DNA of 64,000 bases from Carnobacterium_B sp045617425 (GTDB taxonomy: Bacteria; Bacillota; Bacilli; Lactobacillales; Carnobacteriaceae): the NCBI RefSeq assembly GCF_045617425.1, contig NZ_JAZLIO010000013.1, positions 1 to 64,000 on the forward strand. The letters run 5' to 3'. Numbering within the stretch: the stretch's first letter is position 1; the number at the start of each line of letters is the position of its first letter. Made by a program: the position numbers and the translations under genes. Below the pieces are notes generated by a model, which had not been told where the DNA came from, ran no database searches, and saw nothing but the letters and a program-made list of their open reading frames with translations. Below are positions 1 through 7,101 of the stretch, piece by piece.

Positions 1-44
1 TGCCGCCAGCGTTCGTCCTGAGCCAGGATCAAACTCTCATATAA
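1..44 (-). rRNA. 16S rRNA, 5' end only
   Basis: The reverse complement of bases 1-38 carries the near-universal 5' motif of bacterial 16S rRNA (AGAGTTTGATCCTGGCTCAG followed by GACGAACGCTGGCGGC). The mature 5' end is placed at about 44 by the usual offset of seven bases before this motif. The rest of the gene lies outside the window to the left. Confidence 0.97.
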
Positions 45-195
45 AATGATGCTTGAAGCTCATATTGATTGCTAGCGAATAATTATTCACTAATTTTGTT
101 ACTGTTGACTTAGCACTGCTAAGTCACCCTCACATTTGGTTTGTCTTACTTTGTTTAGTTTTCAAAGGTCAATCATTTCGTCTGACAACTATTGA
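45..195 (-). promoter_or_regulatory. rRNA operon leader with boxA-like antitermination site
   Basis: The transcribed leader between the promoters and 16S contains, on the minus strand at about 152-169, a CTTTGAAAACTAAAC stretch. It resembles the boxA-type antitermination signals in Gram-positive rRNA leaders. The remainder is probably 16S processing-stem sequence. Confidence 0.6.
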
Positions 196-224
196 AGTAT
201 AACACCCTCTAAATAACTTGTCAA
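196..224 (-). promoter_or_regulatory. rRNA operon promoter P2
   Basis: On the minus strand TTGACA (219-224) and TATACT (196-201) are separated by exactly 17 bases. This near-consensus promoter fires into the 16S leader. Confidence 0.88.
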
Positions 225-299
225 CGACATTTAAATAATTATTTTTTATTCTGTATAATTATCCAAGTAATCGTTACGCATAATTTTCAGCACCTCAAT

Positions 300-329
300 A
301 TAATACCATTTCAGCATTGTCTCTGTCAA
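300..329 (-). promoter_or_regulatory. rRNA operon promoter P1
   Basis: On the minus strand TTGACA (324-329) and TATTAT (300-305) are 18 bases apart, about 105 bases upstream of P2. Tandem strong promoters are the usual arrangement of rRNA operons. Confidence 0.8.
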
Positions 330-444
330 GAATTACTTTTCATTCTTTTTTCTTGCTATCGCTATTGCAACAACGTGTTCTACTATACCAAAATTTTTGT
401 TTTTCGTCAATACTAAATCCTAATTCTTTTGTTATTTTTACAAA

Positions 445-486
445 CATTTCAGTAAAAATATACATTACGTTATTTTTACTGAAATG
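445..486. repeat. Perfect inverted repeat after the methyltransferase gene
   Basis: Arms of 16 bases (445-460 and 471-486) are perfectly complementary around a 10-base loop. It lies just past the stop codon of the minus-strand methyltransferase gene and before the rRNA promoters, so it may act as that gene's terminator. The T-run on the minus strand is weak (TTTGT), so Rho-independent function is uncertain. Bases 330-444 hold nothing else I recognise. Confidence 0.5.
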
Positions 487-496
487 CACTTTATAC

Positions 497-1201
497 TTAA
501 ACTTTTTTTTCTATCATATAAGAAAAATCAGTGTCATCTTGTTTCACTACCATTAACAAGCCATCGCCTAATGGAACGATACTAGATTCTAATGATGGAT
601 GATGCATGACTACATCTAAAAATGCATTTAACTTACGGTGTATCGTTCTTCTATTCTTTGGTATTTCTTCTTTTGGAGCAAGAATTGTTCCACCTTGTAA
701 AACATCATCAACAATCAACATTCCACCTTTTCTCAATAGTCGCATACAATCTGGAAAAAAATCATAATACTTGGATTTTGCACTATCCATAAAAATAAAA
801 TCATACGGTCCTTCTAGCGTAGAAAGAATATCTGCTGCTTGTCCTTCTAACAGAGTCACTTTATCTGTTAACCCCAATACTTCATAATTTTTTCTTGCTT
901 TTTTAATCATAACGTCAAAACGATCAATTGTTGTAACGTGTCCATCATCCCCAACATGTTGCGCCATCAAACTTGAGGAGAAACCGATAGCTGCTCCGAT
1001 TTCTAAAATTTGTTTTGGCTTTATCTGCCCTAGTAGTAAGTTCAAAAACACTACTGTTTCATGCGGTATGATTGGCACACCGTCTTTATTTGCTTGGCAT
1101 TCAATCTCTCCAAGACTTCCGTCAAGTGGCTTTTGTTCGTTTCGAAGAAACTCAACTACTTCTTTATCCACAACTGGTCTGTACATCATTTCATTTCTCA
1201 C
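497..1201 (-). CDS. SAM-dependent O-methyltransferase (TrmR/YrrM-like)
   Basis: This 234-residue class I methyltransferase belongs to the COG4122 O-methyltransferase family. The glycine-rich SAM loop LEIGAAIGFSSS is at residues 66-77, the acidic metal/SAM region FIFMDSAKSKY is near 135-145, and a conserved DD pair is at 165-166. In Bacillus subtilis the related YrrM (TrmR) methylates 5-hydroxyuridine in tRNA wobble positions; that role here is inferred. The start is taken as GTG at 1201, preceded by GAGGG at seven bases; ATG codons four and five residues in are alternatives. The gene is monocistronic, divergent from the CBS-domain gene and reads towards the rRNA operon. Confidence 0.85.
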   Translation of the reverse strand: MRNEMMYRPVVDKEVVEFLRNEQKPLDGSLGEIECQANKDGVPIIPHETVVFLNLLLGQIKPKQILEIGAAIGFSSSLMAQHVGDDGHVTTIDRFDVMIKKARKNYEVLGLTDKVTLLEGQAADILSTLEGPYDFIFMDSAKSKYYDFFPDCMRLLRKGGMLIVDDVLQGGTILAPKEEIPKNRRTIHRKLNAFLDVVMHHPSLESSIVPLGDGLLMVVKQDDTDFSYMIEKKV

Positions 1202-1355
1202 TGCATTTCCCTCACACTTCTAATTTTATCAATCTTTTTTATTCTAATTTCTATTTGCTTTTTATTATAGAATGCCAAATACTTTCAGACAAGTTAATGT
1301 TGATAATGATTAACTGCTTTATCATTAAAGAAATTTTCATCCGTTTTCAAAAGCA

Positions 1356-1385
1356 TTGGATACCTTAAGCGCTATATGTTATTAT
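1356..1385 (+). promoter_or_regulatory. Promoter of the CBS-domain gene
   Basis: TTGGAT (1356-1361) and TATTAT (1380-1385) are separated by 18 bases, placing transcription start about 35 bases before the start codon. Confidence 0.5.
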
Positions 1386-1428
1386 CAAATTAAATAAAAC
1401 AATCTCAATCCTTAAAGGAGGATACCTA

Positions 1429-2070
1429 ATGCTCATAAAATCTCTTTGTATTCCCAAAAACAAACTTACTACTGTAAGCGAAACAGTTACCCTTCAAGAT
1501 GCAATTGATATTCTTGAAAAATCCGGCTTTCGCTGCATACCTATTCTAGATGAAACCGGCACAATATTCAGAGGAAATATTTACAAAATGCATATTTACC
1601 GTCACAAATCTAATGGCGGAGATATGAACTTACCAGTAACACATTTATTAAAAAACGCCACTAAGTTCATTTCTATTAATGCATCTTTTTTCAAAGTATT
1701 TTTCTCGATCAAAGAATTGCCATATATTTCTGTATTAGATGAAGATAATCGTTTTTACGGCATTTTAACTCATAGTTCGTTGTTAAATATGCTACAACAA
1801 TCTTGGAACGTGAATACAGGTAGTTACGTCTTAACTATTGCATCAACTGGTCAAAAAGGTGATTTAGCAAACATGGCAAAAATCATTAACCGCTTTTGTT
1901 CAATTTCAAGTTGTATTACTTTAGATGTTGAGCAAGATGATTTAGTTCGTCGCACAATGATTACTTTAGAATCTGGCATGACAAAAGATACTTTAAAAGA
2001 ATTAACTGCCGCTCTAAGTAAAAAAGGATTTCGCGTAGTTGAAGTAGAAGATTTAAAAAATGCTAGTTAA
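1429..2070 (+). CDS. cbpA: CBS-pair/ACT-like protein, probable c-di-AMP-binding CbpA
   Basis: The 213-residue cytosolic protein has two CBS repeats (about 8-60 and 70-128) followed by an ACT-like domain (about 132-208, beginning GSYVLTIAST). This architecture and length match the c-di-AMP-binding CBS proteins of Firmicutes typified by Listeria CbpA. By family knowledge it would be a small-ligand sensor with no catalytic activity; the ligand is inferred, not seen. A strong AAAGGAGG (1414-1421) sits seven bases before ATG. The gene stands alone between its own promoter and a strong terminator, so it is regulated independently. A second c-di-AMP receptor candidate, DarA, is encoded near 61.5 kb. 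Confidence 0.65.
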   Translation: MLIKSLCIPKNKLTTVSETVTLQDAIDILEKSGFRCIPILDETGTIFRGNIYKMHIYRHKSNGGDMNLPVTHLLKNATKFISINASFFKVFFSIKELPYISVLDEDNRFYGILTHSSLLNMLQQSWNVNTGSYVLTIASTGQKGDLANMAKIINRFCSISSCITLDVEQDDLVRRTMITLESGMTKDTLKELTAALSKKGFRVVEVEDLKNAS

Positions 2071-2085
2071 TTTTTTTCACTATCT

Positions 2086-2119
2086 AAAAAAGCTAAATGC
2101 TGATGCATTTAGCTTTTTT
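2086..2119. terminator. Bidirectional terminator, cbpA / queT
   Basis: The stem AAAGCTAAATGC / GCATTTAGCTTT with loop TGAT is flanked by A-rich and T-rich runs. It can end transcription from cbpA on the plus strand and from queT on the minus strand. Confidence 0.9.
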
Positions 2120-2611
2120 TTATCCTTCTATCCGTTTACTAAAATGAATTTTTTTATCAATATACATCATGATTGGCATACCAATTCCCATAACAACAAA
2201 TTCCCCAATCGCAACAGTTAAGTAGCTAAACCAGAATGGCAATTGCAACGCTAGATATAACTCCCACGCAATCAATGCTGACCCTATAGTAAATACTATT
2301 GTATTGACACTCATCTTCACCCAATTATTTGTTATTCTTCTTGTTATACCACTCATTATAAGTAAGGACAGCAACGTGTGCGCAACACCAAATACTATGT
2401 CATAGACAACCATAGTTGAGAAAAAAAGGTTAGAAATAAACACTCCACCAACTATTCCTATAATATATTTTTTATTAAATACAGCTAAATGATTTAACAT
2501 TTCGGCTATTCGGAATTGAATCGCTCCAAAAGACATAAAAGCAAATGCCGAAGTGATTGCCACATACAAAGCTGCGACTACAGCATTTATTACCAAATTT
2601 CTTATTTTCAT
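2120..2611 (-). CDS. queT: QueT, queuosine-precursor ECF transporter substrate subunit
   Basis: A 163-residue hydrophobic protein with about five or six membrane segments, typical in size of ECF S-components, and closely resembling the QueT family (IRNLVINAVVAALYVAITSA near the N-terminus, FGAIQFRIAEMLNHL following). It should bind a 7-deazaguanine such as preQ0/preQ1 and load it into the shared EcfAA'T energising module, which is not encoded here. The preQ1-I riboswitch directly upstream strongly supports this. The longest frame begins with GTG at 2620, only two bases after the Shine-Dalgarno, so the ATG at 2611 (11 bases spacing) is preferred. Confidence 0.9.
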   Translation of the reverse strand: MKIRNLVINAVVAALYVAITSAFAFMSFGAIQFRIAEMLNHLAVFNKKYIIGIVGGVFISNLFFSTMVVYDIVFGVAHTLLSLLIMSGITRRITNNWVKMSVNTIVFTIGSALIAWELYLALQLPFWFSYLTVAIGEFVVMGIGMPIMMYIDKKIHFSKRIEG

Positions 2612-2621
2612 TCCTTCCACT

Positions 2622-2662
2622 TCCTCCTAGTTTTTTTTCGTGGGATGGTCAACGAACCACGT
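2622..2662 (-). promoter_or_regulatory. preQ1-I riboswitch controlling queT
   Basis: Minus strand, 5' to 3': stem CGTGG closes with CCACG around the loop TTCGTTGACCATC. It is followed by an A-rich tail running into AAAAACTAGGAGG, which contains the Shine-Dalgarno. The short hairpin plus 3' A-rich H-type pseudoknot tail ending in AAAAACTA is the class I preQ1 aptamer layout. Because the tail runs directly into the ribosome-binding site, control is predicted to be translational. Confidence 0.85.
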
Positions 2663-2775
2663 TTCACAACTTTTATAGCATACCATTTTACTTTAATTTA
2701 TTCAATTTCGTTTAAATAAACAAATAAAAAAGCATTCGCAAATGAACGAACGCTAAAAGCTAGGTACATTTTTCA

Positions 2776-3126
2776 TTAGACTTGTCTTGATAATCCCACA
2801 CTTATCTCAAGAGCTTCATCTATTTTTTTCATCATTTTAAAATCTAGTTGAGTTACTTTTTCTCGTAAACGCTGCTTATCAATTGTTCTTATTTGTTCTA
2901 ACAAGACAACAGAATTTTTTTCAAGATTATACTCTTCTGCTGAGATTTCAACATGGGTAGGCATTTTAGCCTTTTGGATTTTCGCTGTTATTGCTGCAAT
3001 AATAACGGTTGGACTGTAGTGGTTGCCTACATTATTTTGAATAATCAAAACCGGCCGCATCCCACCTTGCTCCGAACCTATAACTGGCGATAAATCAGCA
3101 TAATAAATCTCTCCCCGTCTTACCAT
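2776..3126 (-). CDS. ndoA: EndoA/MazF-family mRNA interferase toxin
   Basis: A 116-residue PemK/MazF-family endoribonuclease. The N-terminus MVRRGEIYYADLSPVIGSEQ and the following GGMRPVLIIQN match the catalytic core of Bacillus EndoA; length is standard. It would cleave single-stranded mRNA at short sequence motifs and be held inactive by the antitoxin encoded immediately upstream (27-base gap). In many Firmicutes this pair lies downstream of acpS and alr; here it follows acpS directly. No sign of truncation. Confidence 0.93.
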   Translation of the reverse strand: MVRRGEIYYADLSPVIGSEQGGMRPVLIIQNNVGNHYSPTVIIAAITAKIQKAKMPTHVEISAEEYNLEKNSVVLLEQIRTIDKQRLREKVTQLDFKMMKKIDEALEISVGLSRQV

Positions 3127-3153
3127 AGGTATTTTCCTCCTTATAACACCTGG

Positions 3154-3402
3154 TTAGAATTGGGCACCGACCTCTTTTTCACAAACTTCAAATTCATCAC
3201 AAATATCAAGATTGATACGAGACATCTCTGCATATCCTTTACGCATGGTATCATAGATTATTAAATTTTCATCTAAAAAATAATTCACTACAGAATTAAC
3301 AAATTCATTTTCGTCAATATTTGCAATCATGCAATATTCTTTAACTTCTTTGTAGATTCCCGGTGCTAAATTAACTTTCATCATGTTTTCATTCTCATCC
3401 AT
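3154..3402 (-). CDS. ndoAI: EndoAI/MazE-type antitoxin
   Basis: An 82-residue partner of the toxin. The N-terminal part resembles a ribbon-helix-helix DNA-binding domain, as in EndoAI. The C-terminal stretch MRKGYAEMSRINLDICDEF is the recognisable toxin-binding tail. It should neutralise EndoA and repress the operon. AGGAGG (3411-3416) lies eight bases before ATG. The upstream 275 bases up to acpS contain a long palindrome at 3580-3620. Confidence 0.85.
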   Translation of the reverse strand: MDENENMMKVNLAPGIYKEVKEYCMIANIDENEFVNSVVNYFLDENLIIYDTMRKGYAEMSRINLDICDEFEVCEKEVGAQF

Positions 3403-3579
3403 ACCCCATACCTCCTAAAAGATTACCTTTTCATACCCCATAAAAAGGATTTGCTTCAAGATTATGGTAACATGAATTGAAAAGCATTGAAACTCTAGAT
3501 AAGAATTAAAATCAAGTTTCGTTTTATCGACAAATCTTATCTTATCTTTAAGTATTTTAAAGCGTTAGCTAAGCTACTT

Positions 3580-3620
3580 TGCTATTTACTAATTGGAATG
3601 ATTCCAATTAGTAAATAGCA
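3580..3620. repeat. 41-bp perfect palindrome between acpS and the antitoxin gene
   Basis: Bases 3580-3599 and 3601-3620 are exact reverse complements (20-base arms) around a single central G at 3600; the arm core is CTAATTGGAAT. There is no T-run on either side, so it is not a normal terminator. It could be an operator, an mRNA-end hairpin for acpS, or a relic of a rearrangement at the position where alr lies in relatives. Confidence 0.9.
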
Positions 3621-3677
3621 GCATAATTGTATGTACGATTTTGTTTTCAACTACCGTTACTTTATTATTCTCCTTCT

Positions 3678-4028
3678 CTACTGTTCTAAGATTACTTGTG
3701 CTGCTGCAATGGTGTCCGTGTGCGTAATAGACAAAAATACTTGTCCATCAAAAGGTGACTTTTCAACAATTGGTTTCCCATAACGATCGGGTAAAATTTC
3801 AATATCTTGAAAACCCAATTTTCCAATTCCAGTTCCCATCGCTTTTGAGAAAGCTTCTTTTGCAGCATATCTACCCGCTAAAAACTCGATTTTCCGAGAT
3901 CCTGTTAAATCAGAAAAAATTTCCCACTCTACCGGAGTCAACACACGCTTAGAAAAAGTTTCTCTTTTTAAATAAGCTTCTTCTATACGTAAGATTTCTG
4001 TTACATCCAAACCAATCCCTATTATCAC
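3678..4028 (-). CDS. acpS: Holo-[acyl-carrier-protein] synthase
   Basis: A 116-residue AcpS that transfers 4'-phosphopantetheine from CoA to acyl carrier protein. Conserved motifs are visible: IGIGLDVTEI at the N-terminus (metal-binding Asp), FLAGRYAAKEAFSKA mid-protein (metal-binding Glu), and LSITHTDTIAAAQV near the C-terminus. The longest frame starts at an ATG at 4040 without a Shine-Dalgarno; the GTG at 4028 is preceded by GAGGTG and begins MIIGIGLDV as in homologues, so it is preferred. It lies downstream of cshA, and the two may be separately transcribed given the cshA terminator. Confidence 0.92.
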   Translation of the reverse strand: MIIGIGLDVTEILRIEEAYLKRETFSKRVLTPVEWEIFSDLTGSRKIEFLAGRYAAKEAFSKAMGTGIGKLGFQDIEILPDRYGKPIVEKSPFDGQVFLSITHTDTIAAAQVILEQ

Positions 4029-4190
4029 TTTACACCTCATCTACACTAGGTTATTTCTTTAGTGCTGTAAACTAAATTTTATAATATTACACTAATTTTA
4101 TCAAATAATAGTTCTTATGTCACTTCTAAAGAATAAGAAAAATGCTTTCATTTAGGTTTTCCACTCATATTTAGTAACTACTCAACTATA

Positions 4191-4224
4191 TAAAAAAAAG
4201 GTTGAGACAAAGTCCCAACCTTTT
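4191..4224 (-). terminator. cshA terminator
   Basis: On the minus strand the stem AAGGTTGGGAC / GTCTCAACCTT is followed by an uninterrupted T-run (4191-4198), just after the cshA stop codon. Confidence 0.93.
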
Positions 4225-4236
4225 CCACTTAAATTT

Positions 4237-5817
4237 TTAGTCTTTATCGCGAATAGTAAATTTGCGTTCTCCGCCAGCTTTACGACGGTTATCAGTAGAT
4301 TTGCCACGGCTGTCTTTACGACGGCTGTCACTTCCACCACGACTTGAATCTTTATTCCATTTTCCGCTTCCGCCAGTGCCGCTTCCGCCACCACGACGTT
4401 CAGAAGGTTTGCCACTACGGTTGCTTCCGCCACGGTATCCACCTTTACTTGCACTTCCACCACGGTTGCTTCCGCCACCATGACTTCCGCCTTTACGGCC
4501 AGGTAATGGACGTTCTGGAGTAATTTTAACTGGTACTTCGTCAGCATCTTTTGTTACACTCTTAAGGAATGCAGCAGCAAGATCTTCAGCTGTATAAGTT
4601 TCCAATAATTGTGCAGCAGCTTTTTCGTAACGATCTAAACCGTTAGCGTCAATGATAGAACCTACTTCGTCAATTGATGCTTTAATTTGACCTTCAAAAG
4701 CTTCAGCATTTGTTGGTGGACGCAATGGAGTCATTGTTTTTTTAGTTAAATCTTCAATAACACGCAAGTAGCCCATTTCATTAGGTGTAATAAATGTTAC
4801 AGAAACACCCTCTTTTCCTGCACGACCAGTACGTCCAATACGGTGAACGTAGCTTTCTGGATCTTGAGGAATATCATAGTTGTACACGTGTGTAACTCCG
4901 GAAATATCTAAACCACGAGCAGCTACATCGGTTGCTACTAAGATATCTAATTTACCAGTTTTAAATGATTTCAAAACACTCATACGTTTTTGTTGAGAAA
5001 GGTCTCCATGGATTCCTTCTGCACGGTATCCGCGAGCTTCCAATCCACGAGCTAATTCGTCTACGCGACGTTTTGTACGACCGAAAATAATCGTTAATTC
5101 TGGTGTTTGAACATCAAATAAACGAGTCATAATATCAAATTTTTCGAAGTCTTTACAACGTACGAAGAATTGTTCAATCAAACTATCAGATAATGTCGTT
5201 GCTTTAATTTGAACGTGTTCAGGATTATTCATGAAACGTACACCAATGCGTTTGATAGCAGGTGGCATAGTTGCAGAGAATAGTAGAGTTTGACGTTCAG
5301 CTGGAACTTCATGAATAATTGTTTCAATGTCTTCAATGAATCCCATGTTCAACATTTCATCTGCTTCATCTAAAACTAAAGTTTCAACATGTCCTAATTT
5401 CAATGTTTTACGTTTGATATGATCTAATAAACGACCCGGTGTCCCAACAACAATGTGTGGTGCGTCTTTTAAAGCACGAATTTGGCGACTGATGTCAGCT
5501 CCACCATAAACAACTTGAACACGAATTTTTTTATCGCGACTCAAACGGAATAATTCTTCTTGTGTTTGGATAGCTAATTCACGAGTAGGTGCAATAACTA
5601 ATCCTTGTACATTACGGTTATTAACATCAATTTTTTGTAACATTGGTAAACCAAACGCAGCTGTCTTACCAGTTCCTGTTTGTGCTTGCCCAATAACGTC
5701 TTTTCCTTCAAGTGCCAGTGGAATAGTTTGTGCTTGGATTGGTGTAGCTTCCTCAAATCCTAAACGTTCTACTGATTTTAATAACTCAGGTGCTAAACCT
5801 AATTCTGTAAATTTCAA
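4237..5817 (-). CDS. cshA: DEAD-box RNA helicase CshA
   Basis: A 526-residue ATP-dependent RNA helicase. All core motifs are present: Q motif ATPIQAQT, Walker A AQTGTGKT (about 44-53), DEAD (150-153), SAT (181-183), ARGLDI, and HRIGRTGR (325-332). A C-terminal tail from about 441 is rich in Gly, Ser, Arg and Lys with repeated RGGS-like units, an RNA-binding extension typical of CshA. Homologues unwind structured RNA in mRNA decay and cold adaptation. The longest frame starts inside the Shine-Dalgarno; the TTG at 5817, seven bases after GGGAGG, is the likely start (MKFTELGLAPE). The repetitive tail is GC-richer than its surroundings. Confidence 0.95.
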   Translation of the reverse strand: MKFTELGLAPELLKSVERLGFEEATPIQAQTIPLALEGKDVIGQAQTGTGKTAAFGLPMLQKIDVNNRNVQGLVIAPTRELAIQTQEELFRLSRDKKIRVQVVYGGADISRQIRALKDAPHIVVGTPGRLLDHIKRKTLKLGHVETLVLDEADEMLNMGFIEDIETIIHEVPAERQTLLFSATMPPAIKRIGVRFMNNPEHVQIKATTLSDSLIEQFFVRCKDFEKFDIMTRLFDVQTPELTIIFGRTKRRVDELARGLEARGYRAEGIHGDLSQQKRMSVLKSFKTGKLDILVATDVAARGLDISGVTHVYNYDIPQDPESYVHRIGRTGRAGKEGVSVTFITPNEMGYLRVIEDLTKKTMTPLRPPTNAEAFEGQIKASIDEVGSIIDANGLDRYEKAAAQLLETYTAEDLAAAFLKSVTKDADEVPVKITPERPLPGRKGGSHGGGSNRGGSASKGGYRGGSNRSGKPSERRGGGSGTGGSGKWNKDSSRGGSDSRRKDSRGKSTDNRRKAGGERKFTIRDKD

Positions 5818-6068
5818 TATATTTCCTCCCAATTTTAAAACCTTAAAGAGAGATTTTTGCGAAATACAGGCACCTTCATTAGTTTAATCAATGCACCTGT
5901 TGCTGTAACTCCATATAAAAACTCGATGTTCGTTCGGTTGAATGCACACCAAGTTTTTCATTTCATATAAAAAACTTGAAATATTTTCCAAGTTTATCTG
6001 CTTATCTAGTTTCACAAAACCCTCGATGGTTTCATTTTTTTATTAAAGAATATTCTTCAATCTAGTTC
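5818..6068 (-). promoter_or_regulatory. Long structured 5' UTR of cshA
   Basis: About 240 bases separate the predicted transcription start (near 6062) from the start codon. On the minus strand AAACTTG (5989-5995) can pair with CAAGTTT (5972-5978), giving a hairpin followed by a T-run. The same CAAGTTTTT can instead pair over nine bases with AAAAACTTG at 5950-5958. Long leaders are typical of cold-inducible genes; function is inferred. Confidence 0.5.
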
Positions 6069-6097
6069 ATTCTATCATGTATATTTTAGTTTATCAA
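6069..6097 (-). promoter_or_regulatory. cshA promoter
   Basis: Minus-strand TTGATA (6092-6097) and TAGAAT (6069-6074) are 17 bases apart. The remaining bases up to the terminator at 6222 show nothing else. Confidence 0.65.
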
Positions 6098-6221
6098 TTG
6101 ATTTGGCCTTTTGTTTCAATGAACACGTTTCCTTTTCTACTTTTCTTTTCTATACTGTGAATTCACCTATTTTAGTTTGCGTTTTCAATCTTCCTCGCTC
6201 ATCCAACTGACAGAATCTCTT

Positions 6222-6266
6222 TAAAAAAAACTAAAAGCTGTGTTTGCACACTCTGCTCTTAGTTTT
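6222..6266 (-). terminator. Terminator of the BI-1 family gene
   Basis: Minus strand: AAAACTAAGAGC pairs with GCTTTTAGTTTT (one G-T pair), with an inner GTGT/ACAC stem, followed by a run of eight Ts. Confidence 0.9.
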
Positions 6267-6305
6267 ATCTGTGAATTCATTTTTATTTCGGTCGCTAAAA
6301 ATCGA

Positions 6306-7016
6306 TTAATCTCTTCCGCCGCCAAAGATGCGCAATAAACCAAGAAAAATATTAATAAAATCTAGGTATAAACTTAATGCTCCACTGATAGCTAATGCAC
6401 CTAAATTTTGTTCTCCTGAATAGTGAACATAAAGTTCTTTTAATTTTTGTGTATCATATGCTGTAAAACCAATAAAAATCACTACTGTGATAAAAGACAG
6501 AACCATATCGGCCGGTCCACTTTGAAGGAAGAAACCATTTACTAACATAGCTATGATCAAACCGATCAATGCCCCTCTTAATTGTCCACCTAAAGAAGTC
6601 AAATCTTTTTTAGTTGTAAAGCCTACTATGCTCATACCTGCAAACGATGCTGCCGTAGAAATGAAAGCTGCACCAATACTGCCTAAATCATACATCAGAA
6701 AGATAGAAGAAAGTGTGATTCCATTAATAAGCGCAAATGCAATAAATCCGACAATCGACGCACCTGCTGATTTTAGTTTAGCTCCATTTGCAGACAATTT
6801 CATCACCAGCGCAATTTCAGCAATAAAAAAACCTAAAAATCCGAAACGCGTTCCAAAAACCAAATTCAAAATAAAAGCGCTTTGAGATGCATAAAAAGCT
6901 GTTATTCCTGTGATAGTCAATCCTACTGCCATATAACTATAGATCGACGCAAAAAACTTAGATAAGCCAGCAGTATTAATCGTTTGATTGGATACTTCTT
7001 TTCTTGGTGTGTTCAT
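6306..7016 (-). CDS. Bax inhibitor-1/YbhL family membrane protein
   Basis: A 236-residue polytopic protein with about seven membrane segments and the BI-1/YccA family layout. It has a short hydrophilic N-terminus, a C-terminal region FTAYDTQKLKELY between the last segments, and a closing Arg/Gly-rich tail. Bacterial members such as YetJ act as pH-sensitive calcium leak channels; the role here is inferred from that. The first ATG (7025) abuts the AAGGGG Shine-Dalgarno with no spacing, so the ATG at 7016 (nine bases) is preferred. It is transcribed alone, ending at its own terminator. Confidence 0.9.
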   Translation of the reverse strand: MNTPRKEVSNQTINTAGLSKFFASIYSYMAVGLTITGITAFYASQSAFILNLVFGTRFGFLGFFIAEIALVMKLSANGAKLKSAGASIVGFIAFALINGITLSSIFLMYDLGSIGAAFISTAASFAGMSIVGFTTKKDLTSLGGQLRGALIGLIIAMLVNGFFLQSGPADMVLSFITVVIFIGFTAYDTQKLKELYVHYSGEQNLGALAISGALSLYLDFINIFLGLLRIFGGGRD

Positions 7017-7101
7017 ATTATCCATCCCCTTAACTTATTCTATAGTAACAGTATAACAAATTTTCTAAATTAATCACTCAGTCTTTAGACATATTTTCAA
7101 C

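Noticed and set aside
4262..4483. Pro/Leu/Arg-rich frame on the plus strand
   Set aside because: Antisense shadow of the same cshA repeat tail.
4182..4547. 121-residue Val/Ala-rich frame on the minus strand
   Set aside because: It is the out-of-frame reading of the Gly/Arg-rich repeat tail of cshA; no ribosome-binding site and highly biased composition.
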